Positions 55,196 to 64,000 of a stretch of 64,000 bases of DNA are shown here, one piece after another. A program made the position numbers and the translations under genes. Within the stretch, counting starts at the first letter, position 1; the number at the start of each line of letters is the position of its first letter. The notes beneath the pieces are model-generated. The model made no database searches. It was not told the DNA's origin and saw only the letters and a list, made by a program, of their open reading frames with translations. This DNA is from Clostridia bacterium (GTDB lineage Bacteria > Bacillota > Clostridia > TANB77 > CAG-508): contig JAAWAM010000029.1 of assembly GCA_022792135.1 (NCBI GenBank), forward strand, positions 53,448 through 117,447, given 5' to 3'.

Positions 55196-58100
55196 ATGGG
55201 ACTAAGAATTATTTACGGAAAACCAGGAAGCGGAAAAAGTACCTATTGTTTTTCAGAAATAGCAAAATTAATCCATCACGAAAAGAAAATTTTTATGATT
55301 ACCCCAGAACAATTTTCCTTTATGGCAGAAAAAAAGCTAATGGAAACTGTACAGGAAAAAGCAGCTATTCATGCAGAAGTTATTACATTAAGCAGAATGG
55401 CTTATCGAGTCCTAAGTGAAATAGGAGGAAATCAAAAAAGCAATCTGTCTGGATGTGGCAAAGCAATGCTAATATACTCTATTTTAAATCAACATAAATC
55501 AGAATTAAAATTTTTAGGAAAATCAGATGAAAATATTGAATTAAGTATAAATGCTATTACAGAATTTAAAAAGCATGGGGTAACAATAGAAAATTTAAAA
55601 CAAGAAATCCAAAAAACACAAGATGTATACCTAAAAACAAAATTGGAAGATATGGCTCTTATTTATGAGAACTTCGAAAATAAAATAGCAAATAATTACA
55701 TAGAAGAAACCGACCGATTAACTATATTAGCCAATCATTTAGAAGAAACAGAGTTAGTAAAAGATAGTATTATCTTTATCGATGAATTTGCAGGATTTAC
55801 CTATCAAGAATATGAAGTAATAAAAAAGCTAATTGAATTAGCAAAGCAAGTCAATATTACCATATGTATGGATACTATGAAAGTGAATACCAATCCAGAT
55901 ACCGATATTTATTATGCCAATAAAATAACATTATCAAAGCTTCTAAATTTAGTAGAAGAAAACGAATTCGAATTAGAAAAACCAGTTTTATTAGAAAAGC
56001 AATATCGTTTTCAGAATCAAGAATTAAAACATTTAAGTGATAATCTTTACAACATAAAATCCACAAAATTTGAAAAAAATGTGGAAAACATACATTTATT
56101 TTTAGCCCAAAATGAGTATTCGGAAATTGAGGAAATTGCCAAAGAAATAAAAAAGCAAATAACACAAAAAGGACTAAGATATAAAGACATCTCGATTATT
56201 ACTAAAAGTATGGAGAATTATTCTTCTTTGGTAAGAAGTATTTTTCATCAATATGAAATTCCCGTATTTGTGGATGAAAAAAGAGATTTAAATCAAAATA
56301 TTGTGATACAATATATCGTATCTATTTTAGAGGTTTTAAACAAAAATTTTTCGAATGATTCCGTTTTTAGTTATATCAAACTAGGATTTTGTGATATAGA
56401 AGAAGATGAGATTTTTAAATTAGAAAATTATTGTGCAAAATGGGGAATCAAACAAAGTAAGTGGAAAAAAGATTTTATTTATGAATTAGAAAACAAACAA
56501 CCAGAAACAGAAAGATTAAATGAAATAAGAAAAGAAATTATAAACCCATTGATTCATTTACAAGAAGAAATGAGAAAAGAAAAAACAGCAACTAGTATGA
56601 CAAAGGCAATTTATCAATTCATGCAAAAACAAAAAATAGAAGAAAAAATAACCAAAAAGATACAAGAACTAGAAGAAAAAAATTTAAGAGATTTAATGAG
56701 TGAATATAAAACCAGTTACCAAATCTTGATAGATATTTTGGATGAAATCGTAAAAATTTTCAAAGAGGATAAAATGACAATCGACCAATATAGCAAAATA
56801 CTGAAAATAGGGTTGAAAAACAGTGGACTTGGAAAGATTCCAGGAACGCAAGACCAAGTTATATTTGGTGATATTGATAGGTCTAGAAGTCACAAAGTAA
56901 AGACCATATTTATCATAGGATTAAACGATGGGAGTTTTCCAAGTATCAACAAAGACGAAGGGTTTTTGAATGATAGTGATAGAGAAAAATTAAAAGAAGA
57001 TGGAATAGAACTAGCAAAAGGAACCCTTGACAAATTATATGAAGATAATTTTAATATTTATAAAGCTTTTACGACAGCAGAAAATCAAATTTATTTATCT
57101 TACAGCTCTTCGGATCAAAATGGTAAATCCCTAAGACCATCAATTTTGATTGGTAAGATAAAAAAGATGTATCCTAATCTAAAAGAAGAAAGTGATATTA
57201 TCCATAAAAAGTATGCAATTTTAAATCCAGTCGTTACTTATGAACAGTTCATTGAAAAGATAGCAAAATTAAAAAATAAAGAAGAAATCGAAGAGATTTG
57301 GTATGATGTTTATCAATATTATAACAATAACTGGAAAGAAAAATTACAAAGAGATTTAGAAGGGTTAAATTATACCAATTTACCGAAAGAAATTCAAAAA
57401 GAAAATATCGACAAATTATATGGATCAACATTAAAGACGAGTGTTTCAAGGTTGGAAAAATATAGAAGTTGCCCGTTTTCTTACTATTTACAATATGGAT
57501 TGAAATTAAAAGAAAAGGAGCAGTTAAAAATTCAAAGTTTTAATACAGGTTCTTTTATGCATGAAACAATTGATGAATTTTTTCAACAAGTAAAACAAGA
57601 AGGTCTCAATTTAGCAGAATTAGAAGAAGAACCTATTTTAAAAATAGTATCACAAATTATAGATGAAAACTTAAATTTAAGTAAGAATTTCATTTTTATA
57701 GCAACTGCTAAATATAAAGTTTTAGTAAGAAGATTAAAGAAAATCGTAAGCAAAGCTTTAAAATATATCATCGAAACGATTATTCATAGTGACTTTAACA
57801 TAGAAGGAACAGAAGTAGAATTTGGGAAAAAGGGAAAGCATAAACCTATTATTTTGGAATTAGAAGATGGTAAAAAAATTGAAATCACAGGAAAAATCGA
57901 TAGAATTGATACAGCAAATTCACAAGAAGGAAAATACGTAAGAATTATTGATTACAAATCATCGGCTAAAAATATAGATTTAAATGAAGTTTATGCTGGT
58001 CTGCAAATTCAACTTTTAACTTATACAGATGCTATTGTTAAGCAGGAAGACATGATACCAGCTGGGATTTTTTATTTTTCTTTATTAGAGCAAATGGTAA

Positions 58101-58543
58101 AAGCAGACAAAAGAATGTCAGAAGAAGAACGTGAAGAAATGATTCGAAAAAACTTTAGAATGAAAGGTCTTATCATAGCAGATGTTAAAATGATAAAAAT
58201 GAATGACAATACACTAAAATCAGGAAGCTCAAAATTAGTGCCAGCAGCTTTAACAGCATCAGGAACGATTAACGAGAAATGGACCAATGGTGTCAAACAA
58301 GAAGAATTTAAAATTTTGCAAGATTATATTTCTAGAACAATAAAGGAGATTGCAAAAGAAATTTTTAGTGGAAAAATTGAGGTGAAACCATATTATAAAA
58401 AGGGGAAAACACCATGCAAATATTGTGAATATAAAGCAATTTGCGGATTTAATCCCAGACAAAAACAAAATGAGTACAATTATATTGACCAAAAAACGAA
58501 GGATGATATCTTATGGAATATGAAAAAAGAAATCGAAAACTAG
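55196..58543 (+). CDS. addB: ATP-dependent helicase/nuclease subunit B (AddB)
   Basis: A 1115-residue subunit of the AddAB recombination nuclease. Walker A IYGKPGSGKSTYCFSE is at residue 5, TPEQFSFMAEKKLM follows, IIFIDEFAGFTYQEYEVI is the Walker B area. The C-terminal nuclease has GKIDRIDTA and VRIIDYKSSAKNIDLNEVY (D-D-K), and GLQIQLLTY. The Fe-S cysteines appear as Cys in SCPFSYYLQYGL and the cluster PCKYCEYKAICGF. addA does not follow, although it usually does; an MFS gene comes next and may start translation inside the same transcript. Confidence 0.95.
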   Translation: MGLRIIYGKPGSGKSTYCFSEIAKLIHHEKKIFMITPEQFSFMAEKKLMETVQEKAAIHAEVITLSRMAYRVLSEIGGNQKSNLSGCGKAMLIYSILNQHKSELKFLGKSDENIELSINAITEFKKHGVTIENLKQEIQKTQDVYLKTKLEDMALIYENFENKIANNYIEETDRLTILANHLEETELVKDSIIFIDEFAGFTYQEYEVIKKLIELAKQVNITICMDTMKVNTNPDTDIYYANKITLSKLLNLVEENEFELEKPVLLEKQYRFQNQELKHLSDNLYNIKSTKFEKNVENIHLFLAQNEYSEIEEIAKEIKKQITQKGLRYKDISIITKSMENYSSLVRSIFHQYEIPVFVDEKRDLNQNIVIQYIVSILEVLNKNFSNDSVFSYIKLGFCDIEEDEIFKLENYCAKWGIKQSKWKKDFIYELENKQPETERLNEIRKEIINPLIHLQEEMRKEKTATSMTKAIYQFMQKQKIEEKITKKIQELEEKNLRDLMSEYKTSYQILIDILDEIVKIFKEDKMTIDQYSKILKIGLKNSGLGKIPGTQDQVIFGDIDRSRSHKVKTIFIIGLNDGSFPSINKDEGFLNDSDREKLKEDGIELAKGTLDKLYEDNFNIYKAFTTAENQIYLSYSSSDQNGKSLRPSILIGKIKKMYPNLKEESDIIHKKYAILNPVVTYEQFIEKIAKLKNKEEIEEIWYDVYQYYNNNWKEKLQRDLEGLNYTNLPKEIQKENIDKLYGSTLKTSVSRLEKYRSCPFSYYLQYGLKLKEKEQLKIQSFNTGSFMHETIDEFFQQVKQEGLNLAELEEEPILKIVSQIIDENLNLSKNFIFIATAKYKVLVRRLKKIVSKALKYIIETIIHSDFNIEGTEVEFGKKGKHKPIILELEDGKKIEITGKIDRIDTANSQEGKYVRIIDYKSSAKNIDLNEVYAGLQIQLLTYTDAIVKQEDMIPAGIFYFSLLEQMVKADKRMSEEEREEMIRKNFRMKGLIIADVKMIKMNDNTLKSGSSKLVPAALTASGTINEKWTNGVKQEEFKILQDYISRTIKEIAKEIFSGKIEVKPYYKKGKTPCKYCEYKAICGFNPRQKQNEYNYIDQKTKDDILWNMKKEIEN

Positions 58544-58554
58544 GAGAAAAAACA

Positions 58555-59845
58555 ATGGAAAAAAATGATAAAACACAAATGCGAAAGCGAAATATAAAAC
58601 TGTTTCCTACTTATAAAAAATTAGCGTGGGATTATATCTTTTTTTATACAATTAACTTTTTATTTTTAACACAAATAAAAGGAATTAATCCAGCAGACAT
58701 TGTACTAATTGATTCTTTTTATTATCTGTTTGCGACAATAGCTCAAATACCAGCTACTATTATTATTGAATTTTTAGGAAGAAGAAATAGTATCATTTTT
58801 GCCAATGTATTAAATTGTTTATATATGATGATGATTATATTTAGTAAAAATCTGTTTAATTTGATAATAGCAGAATGTTTGAGCTCACTTGCTTTTGCCA
58901 TTAAAGGAAGTGCAGAACCAAGTTTATTAAATGAATCAATTCCACCAACGAAAAAGAAGAGTCATATCTTTGCCAAAATTAATGAAAAAGGAATGTCAAG
59001 TTATTATACAATAAATGGAATCGCTACTGTTTTAGCAGGATTTTTATATGAAATAAATCCTTACATACCAATTGTATTATCCATTATAATACTAATACTA
59101 GTAACACTACTTTCTACTTTATTTATAGAACCGATTACAAAGAAAAAGAAAAAAGTAAGCTTAAATCAAATGGAAGAAATCCACAAGGCTTTCAAATTTA
59201 TTTTAAAATCAGAAAGAATTAAAAGCTTAATTTTATTGGCTAGTGTTATGACAAGTTTACTTCGGAATTTTAACAAACTATGAAATTAGTTTAATGGAGG
59301 ATTTAAACATTCCAGCAACTTATTTAGGAATTTTATTTGCGATATTAGGAATTACCTCTAGTTTGGGAACGAGTAAACAACAAAAATTCCATAAAAAATA
59401 TAGAAATAAATCCTTAACCGTAGTGGGAAGTATAGTAATTGGAAGTTGTATTCTATCAGGAATCGCGGGTCTGATTGCAAAAGATTATAAAATAGCAATC
59501 ATTATCTTAGTTATAACTTATTCTATGAAATATACATATGCTGGAATTTATTATGCTTTAATTGAAAAATACTTAAGTAATTTTACGAACAAGGATATTG
59601 ATACTAAAATTTTTACGGCTAACAATTGTATTCGAAGTATTTCTGGTGCAGCCATAGGAATCATGGCATCCTTTTTATTGGATCGAATGGAAACAGCTTA
59701 TTGTATGATAATAATTGGTCTAATATTTGCGATATTAATTACATTGGTAAGCAAGTACATGAAGACAAGAGTTGGCTTGAAGCCAGAAGAATATACAAAA
59801 GAAGAGGTTCGATATGATAAATTAAAAGAAATGAGTAAAAGATAG
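58555..59845 (+). CDS. MFS transporter, with apparent +1 frameshift at CGG
   Basis: A predicted 429-residue, twelve-helix major facilitator. The first half (236 codons from ATG 58555, preceded by TAGGAGA) has helices 1-6, including FATIAQIPATIIIEFLGRRN (motif A region), and reaches ASVMTSLL. Zero frame then reads CGG (59263-59265) and stops at 59283. Skipping C59263 gives GILTNYEISLMEDLNIPATY and helices 7-12 up to 59845. The second half has no ribosome site of its own at its ATG 59294. Substrate is unknown. One base is all that separates this from an ordinary gene. Confidence 0.8.
59260..59266 (+). other. Candidate +1 frameshift site CTT-C-GGA in the MFS gene
   Basis: Reading is TTA CTT C GGA ATT. 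Zero frame has CTT then CGG. Skipping C59263 restores SLLGILTNYE. Confidence 0.7.
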
Positions 59846-59853
59846 GGGAAAGT

Positions 59854-60693
59854 ATGGATTTATCAAATGAAAATATCATTCATAAAAAAGGCAAAAAAAA
59901 TGAATATTTGCAATTTAGGAAATTATTAGAATATCAAGATATTTTAATACATGCCTATTCATTAGGAACCAATTTAAATTTTAGAACAGCAAAGGTAAAC
60001 AAGCAAAAATTATCGCAAGAGGAATATGAAAAGGCAATGCATGATTATCAACAATTGTGCCATTCAATTGATTCCGATTACATGAATCTAATTAAAACCA
60101 ATCAAACACATACAGATTGTGTAAAAGTGGTAGAAGAAAAAATAAATCAAAAGGAACCCGACTTTAATTTAGCAAACTATGATAATACAGATGGCTTGAT
60201 TACAAACCAAAAGGAAAGAATGCTTTGTACAACCAATGCAGATTGTATTTTATTATTGTTTTTTGACCCCATTGAAAAAGTAATAGCCAATACCCATTCA
60301 GGATGGAGGGGAACCTTACAAAGAATAGGAGTAAAAACGGTGCAAAAAATGGTAAAGGAATTTGGATGTAAGCCGCAAGATATTATTTGTTGTATTTGTC
60401 CATCCATTCGTAAATGTCATTTTGAAGTAGGAAAAGAGGTAAAAGAGCAATTTGAGAAAGAATTTCAGGATATAAAACCACTTCATTTAATGATAGAAGA
60501 GAAAATACCAAATCAAAAATGGAATATTGATACCGTTTTCATCAATCAAATTTTATTAGAAAAAGAAGGATTAAAAAAAGAAAATATCATAGATAGTGGT
60601 ATTTGTAGTGTATGTCATTCAAATCAAATTCATTCTTATCGAGTAGAAAAAGAAGGATATGGATTAAATACAGCTTTAATCCAACTAAAATAA
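59854..60693 (+). CDS. pgeF: Purine nucleoside phosphorylase PgeF/YfiH (laccase-domain protein)
   Basis: A 279-residue protein of the YfiH family, now known to act on purine nucleosides and to correct peptidoglycan-precursor errors. The metal-binding residues are His in TNQTHTDCV, Cys in TNADCILLLF and His in ANTHSGWRGTLQRIG. ICCICPSIRKCHFEVG follows. Ending SYRVEKEGYGLNTALI is usual. It begins 8 nt after the MFS stop, same strand. Confidence 0.9.
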   Translation: MDLSNENIIHKKGKKNEYLQFRKLLEYQDILIHAYSLGTNLNFRTAKVNKQKLSQEEYEKAMHDYQQLCHSIDSDYMNLIKTNQTHTDCVKVVEEKINQKEPDFNLANYDNTDGLITNQKERMLCTTNADCILLLFFDPIEKVIANTHSGWRGTLQRIGVKTVQKMVKEFGCKPQDIICCICPSIRKCHFEVGKEVKEQFEKEFQDIKPLHLMIEEKIPNQKWNIDTVFINQILLEKEGLKKENIIDSGICSVCHSNQIHSYRVEKEGYGLNTALIQLK

Positions 60694-60728
60694 ATTAAAA
60701 AAATACAAAAGGAAGGGAGAAAAAGCAA

Positions 60729-61646
60729 ATGATTCCAAAAAGATTAAAAAAAGGAGATACCATAGGTGTATTAGCACCCTCAAATCCGATTATAGGGGAT
60801 AATATAGAAGAAATTAAAAAAGCTAAGAAAAAGGTAGAACAAGATGGATTTAAGGTAAAGTTTAGTGAGAATCTTTTTTCAAACACAAATGGTTACAGTA
60901 GTACCGCAAAAGAAAAAGCAGAAGATATGAACAAAATGTTTGCCGATCCAGAAATAAATATGATATGGTGTGCCAAAGGTGGAGAAAATAGTAATACAAC
61001 ATTTGAATATTTAGATTATGAATTAATTGCCAAAAATCCTAAAATTATATGTGGGTTTAGTGATATTACATCCATTACCAATATGATTTATGAAAAAACA
61101 GGATTAATCACTTTTAATAGCACAAATTTTAAATCAATTGCAACTGACCAGACAGATTACAGTTATCAGGAAGTCTTAAAAAGATTACAAGACGGAGAGT
61201 TAGAATTTGGCAAAGAAGAAAGTGGGTATCAAACGATAAGAGAAGGAAAAGCAGAGGGAAAACTAATAGGAGGAAATCTAAATTTAACAAGAGGAATGGT
61301 GGCTGGAAAATACCAATTAGACTTTACGAATAAAATTTTATTTTTAGAAGAATTAGGATTTGAAACACCACCAGGATTAGCAAGTAATTTTCTATACTTT
61401 ATGAAACAAAATGGAGTATTTGATAAAATAAGAGGAATTTGGCTTGGAAATTATCATCATGAAAGTGGGGTATCCCTAGAAAAAATCTTATTAGATACAA
61501 TAGGAGAAGAATATCATTTTCCAATTATTAAGTCAAATAATTTTGGACATATTGAAACCAAAACAGTGATTCCAATTGGTACAAAAGCAAGAATGGATAC
61601 TTCTCAAAAGATAAAAGTAGAATTAATAGAAAAATGTGTAGAATAA
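60729..61646 (+). CDS. LD-carboxypeptidase (MccF/LdcA, family S66)
   Basis: A 305-residue serine peptidase that trims murein peptides or detoxifies peptide-nucleotides. It begins RLKKGDTIGVLAPSNPI. The nucleophile Ser lies in ICGFSDITSITNMIY near residue 110, the catalytic Glu in KILFLEELGFETPPG near 210, and the His in SNNFGHIETKTVIPIG near 275. It starts at 60729 behind AAGGGAG, in the run pgeF-ldc-udg. Confidence 0.92.
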   Translation: MIPKRLKKGDTIGVLAPSNPIIGDNIEEIKKAKKKVEQDGFKVKFSENLFSNTNGYSSTAKEKAEDMNKMFADPEINMIWCAKGGENSNTTFEYLDYELIAKNPKIICGFSDITSITNMIYEKTGLITFNSTNFKSIATDQTDYSYQEVLKRLQDGELEFGKEESGYQTIREGKAEGKLIGGNLNLTRGMVAGKYQLDFTNKILFLEELGFETPPGLASNFLYFMKQNGVFDKIRGIWLGNYHHESGVSLEKILLDTIGEEYHFPIIKSNNFGHIETKTVIPIGTKARMDTSQKIKVELIEKCVE

Positions 61647-61659
61647 GGAGCTAAAAATA

Positions 61660-62212
61660 ATGTTTGAAACGTGGGAAGAATTAGAAGAATCAATCAAAGG
61701 CTGTAAGCAATGTAAATTATATAAAACCAGACAAAATATTGTATTTGGAGTAGGAAATAAACAAGCAAAGTTAATGTTGATAGGAGAAGGTCCAGGAGCC
61801 GATGAGGATAGGCTTCGGAGAGCCATTTGTAGGAAGAGCGGGAAAATTAATGAATATGGCATTCCAAGCACTAGGAATGAAAAGAGAAGAAGTTTATATT
61901 GCCAATATTGTAAAGTGTAGACCGCCAGCTAACAGAAATCCAGAAGAAGATGAATGTAGGGCTTGTATGAATTATTTAAGAAATCAAGTGATACTGGTCA
62001 AACCAGAAATCATTGTATTACTTGGTAGTGTAGCATTAAAAAATATTTTAGGAAAAGAATATGGAATTACAGCTTCGAGAGGAAAATGGGTGGAAAAAAA
62101 GGGAATTAAATATATGCCAACTTGGCATCCAGCAGCATTACTAAGAGACGAAACAAAAAAAATAGATTTTATTAAGGATTTACAATTGGTGATGGAAGAA
62201 CTAAACAAGTAG
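61660..62212 (+). CDS. udg: Family 4 uracil-DNA glycosylase, with apparent +1 frameshift at CGG
   Basis: An Fe-S uracil-DNA glycosylase of about 183 residues when read through. The first part (52 codons) has the Cys pair in GCKQCKLYKTRQNIVFGVG and the motif IGEGPGADEDRL. Zero frame then reads CGG (61816-61818) and runs to a stop at 61918. Skipping C61816 gives GEPFVGRAGKLMNMAFQALG, completing the family motif GEGPGxxED--G-PFVGxAG, then NIVKCRPPANRNPEEDEC, the other cluster Cys, and the TWHPAALLR active-site loop. Both halves are perfectly conserved, so selection still acts on the whole. Confidence 0.85.
61813..61819 (+). other. Candidate +1 frameshift site CTT-C-GGA in udg
   Basis: Reading is AGG CTT C GGA GAG. 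Zero frame has CTT then CGG. Skipping C61816 restores the catalytic-pocket motif DRLGEPFVG. Confidence 0.7.
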
Positions 62213-62282
62213 TCAGTGGGATAGACGAAAAAGTGAATTTATTATAAAATAAGGTAAAATGAAATCAAAAAAGGAAAAGAAA

Positions 62283-63548
62283 ATGGAAAAAATAGAAAGA
62301 GAAACAAATTATTGTTTAAATTGCAAAATAAAACCATGTGCTAACAAAGGATGTCCTTTGGGAAACCAGATTCCAGAATTTATCCAACAAATAAAACAAG
62401 GAAATGACCAAAAGGCTTATGAAATACTAAGCGAAACAACCGTATTACCAGGTATTTGTGGCAGGATTTGTCCCCATGAAAAACAGTGCCAAGGTTCTTG
62501 TGTCAGAGGAATAAAAGGGAATCCTGTTTCCATTGGAGAATTAGAGGTATTTGTATTTGATAAAGCGATGGAAAAAGGACAAACCCTAAAGGAAATTTGG
62601 AAAAATAAAATCGAAAAGACTAAGAAAGTAGCGATTGTAGGAGGAGGACCAGCAGGATTAACAGCCGCCGCCTTTTTGGCAAAAAAGGGAGTTCGTGTTA
62701 CTATTTATGAGAAATATGACTATTTGGGAGGACTTTTAATCCATGGAATTCCAGAATTTAGACTTTCAAAGCAAATAGTAAAACAAACAATTGAAAATAT
62801 TTTAGCATTAGGAATTGAAGTAAAGTACAGGCAAGAAATAGGAAAAAACTTAGCATTAGAGGATTTAGAAAAAAGATACGATGCTATTTTCTTAGCATTT
62901 GGAGCCAATTGTTCTTCCAAAATGGGGGTAGAAGGGGAAGAATTAGAGGGAGTTTATGGAGGCAATGAATTATTAGAATATCATTTACACCCAAACTATG
63001 TAGGAAAAACAGTAGCAGTAATTGGAGGCGGAAATGTGGCAATGGATTGTGCTAGGACGGTAAAAAGACTAGGGGCAAAAGAGGTTAAAGTGATTTACCG
63101 AAGAGCAAAAGAACAAATGCCAGCAGAGCAGAAGGAAATAAAAGAGGCAATAGAAGAAGGGGTGGAATTTTTATTTCAAAATAACATTGTAAAAATAATG
63201 GGAAATAAAAAGGTAGAAGAAGTAGAATTAATCCGAACAAAATTAGTTCAAAAAGAAGGAGAAACGAGACTAATCCCTGTTAACATTCAAAATAGTAATT
63301 ATAAAATAAAAGTAGATGATATCATTATGGCATTAGGAGCTAATCCTGCACCATTTGTAAAAGATTTGGGACTTCATTTAACAAAATGGGGAAATATTGC
63401 TATCAATGAAAAGTATCAAACTTCTAACCCTAAAATATATGCTGGAGGAGATTTAGCAGGAGTAAAAGGAACTGTAGCATGGGCAGCATATTCTGGAAGA
63501 GAAGCGGCAAAAAATATCATAAAGGTCATTGAAAAAGAAGCTTATTAA
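62283..63548 (+). CDS. NADPH-dependent GltD-like oxidoreductase (glutamate synthase small subunit family)
   Basis: A protein of about 421 residues. The N-terminal Fe-S domain has CLNCKIKPCANKGCPLGN and GICGRICPHEKQCQGSC. The FAD-binding motif KVAIVGGGPAGLTAAAFL is near residue 117 and the NADPH motif TVAVIGGGNVAMDCARTV near 243. NPKIYAGGDLAGVKGTVAWA ends it. No GltB large subunit is nearby, so it may be an electron-transfer partner like SudA/NfnB rather than a true glutamate synthase. ATG 62283 with AAGGAAAA is preferred to ATG 62259, whose ribosome site is too close. Confidence 0.88.
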   Translation: MEKIERETNYCLNCKIKPCANKGCPLGNQIPEFIQQIKQGNDQKAYEILSETTVLPGICGRICPHEKQCQGSCVRGIKGNPVSIGELEVFVFDKAMEKGQTLKEIWKNKIEKTKKVAIVGGGPAGLTAAAFLAKKGVRVTIYEKYDYLGGLLIHGIPEFRLSKQIVKQTIENILALGIEVKYRQEIGKNLALEDLEKRYDAIFLAFGANCSSKMGVEGEELEGVYGGNELLEYHLHPNYVGKTVAVIGGGNVAMDCARTVKRLGAKEVKVIYRRAKEQMPAEQKEIKEAIEEGVEFLFQNNIVKIMGNKKVEEVELIRTKLVQKEGETRLIPVNIQNSNYKIKVDDIIMALGANPAPFVKDLGLHLTKWGNIAINEKYQTSNPKIYAGGDLAGVKGTVAWAAYSGREAAKNIIKVIEKEAY

Positions 63549-63559
63549 GAAGCTTCTTT
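63537..63559 (+). terminator. Terminator after the GltD-like gene
   Basis: Arms AAGAAGCTT/AAGCTTCTT around ATTAAG, overlapping the gene's stop codon, then TAATATT. Confidence 0.65.
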
Positions 63560-63962
63560 AATATTGGATATTTTTTTCTTTAGCAGATTCACCAAAAAGG
63601 AATCGTTTCAGTATTTTAAATAAGGTAACGAATTTACTTTCTTTTTTGGTAATGATTTTTAATGCTGTTTCAACTTCTCCGTTTTCTAAGGCATTATATT
63701 TGGTTTCCAATTGTTCCATTTTATTAACATAGTACTCATTAAAGAAGGTATACCCTTCCATTGCACCTAAATAGTCTTTAAAGCAATATAGTTTTTTTCT
63801 ATAATTTTCAACTTCTTCCAAATTCGTAATGGAATCAAAAGCTTTATCAAAATAACTGGATATCATAAGATTTTGAGTTCTCATAAAAGTCAAAGATATT
63901 TCTTTTTTTAAGGTATCTATTTTTTTTACCAATCCATCTACTCTCTTATTTCTAGTATCCAT
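63558..63962 (-). CDS. Unknown small helical protein
   Basis: A 134-residue protein, almost entirely helical and charged (DGLVKKIDTLKKEISLTFMR, YYVNKMEQLETKYNALENGE), ending in a basic segment (KFVTLFKILKRFLFGES). There is no signal peptide or membrane helix. No clear ribosome site lies before the ATG at 63962, so the true start may be elsewhere. I do not recognise it. It is convergent to the GltD-like gene. Confidence 0.45.
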   Translation of the reverse strand: MDTRNKRVDGLVKKIDTLKKEISLTFMRTQNLMISSYFDKAFDSITNLEEVENYRKKLYCFKDYLGAMEGYTFFNEYYVNKMEQLETKYNALENGEVETALKIITKKESKFVTLFKILKRFLFGESAKEKNIQY

Positions 63963-64000
63963 TCCGGGAAATTCGATTATTTAATTTTATAATAGCTTCT

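Overview
The window is a very AT-rich chromosomal segment that carries the replication origin of a Bacillota, most likely an uncultivated Clostridia-type gut bacterium. This rests on the order mnmE/mnmG/rsmG/parA/parB to the left of rpmH-dnaA, the order dnaN-recF-gyrB to the right, Spo0A-type DNA-binding domains, low-GC codon use and normal TGA stops. Genes left of dnaA run leftward and genes right of it run mostly rightward, as expected for leading strands leaving an origin at about 13.5-17.2 kb.

Layout. 1-3.6 kb: leftward type IV secretion-like cluster (TraC-like protein, PrgI-family protein, four VirB2/TrbC-type pilins). 3.7-4 kb: two tRNA-Ser. 4-13.4 kb: housekeeping block DUF4446-parB-parA-rsmG-mnmG-mnmE-jag-yidC-yidD-rnpA-rpmH. 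13.4-20.2 kb: oriC in several DnaA-box clusters with dnaA, dnaN, recF, gyrB. 20.8-25.2 kb: second half of the secretion system (TraC-like, VirB4 ATPase, ParA/CpaE-like ATPase, unknown protein), in which the first three genes appear to start with ATA or ATT. 25-32 kb: regulator, SDR, dinB, DUF975, topA, tRNA-Gly, tRNA-Cys. 32-38.3 kb: accessory array behind tRNA-Cys, punctuated by four copies of the tRNA 3' end and/or its terminator region. It holds DUF3800, a RhuM-like gene and two small antisense-RNA loci that look like type I toxin-antitoxin modules. 38.5-49 kb: signalling island with two tandem cassettes (XRE repressor, Spo0A-like response regulator, AgrC-like kinase), a 15-codon candidate signal peptide, an S24 repressor, and an AgrB-like protease next to a 23-codon candidate AgrD. 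49-64 kb: glucosaminidase, rnc, radical SAM, YitT, ogg, addB, MFS, pgeF, LD-carboxypeptidase, family 4 uracil-DNA glycosylase and a GltD-like oxidoreductase.

Most striking observation. Five conserved genes (parA, mnmE, rhuM-like, an MFS transporter, family 4 udg) are each split by one extra C at the same kind of site: a codon ending in T (CTT three times, CCT, GTT), then zero-frame CGG, then A or G. Skipping the C restores a full-length protein with a conserved Gly (GGA or GGG) in every case. By eye I find no other in-frame CGG codon in the window. This suggests that CGG is unassigned or starved here and is passed by +1 frameshifting (or by four-base CGGR decoding as Gly), comparable to the yeast Ty1 CUU-AGG-C and bacterial prfB CUU-UGA sites. 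A systematic sequencing artefact must be excluded first.
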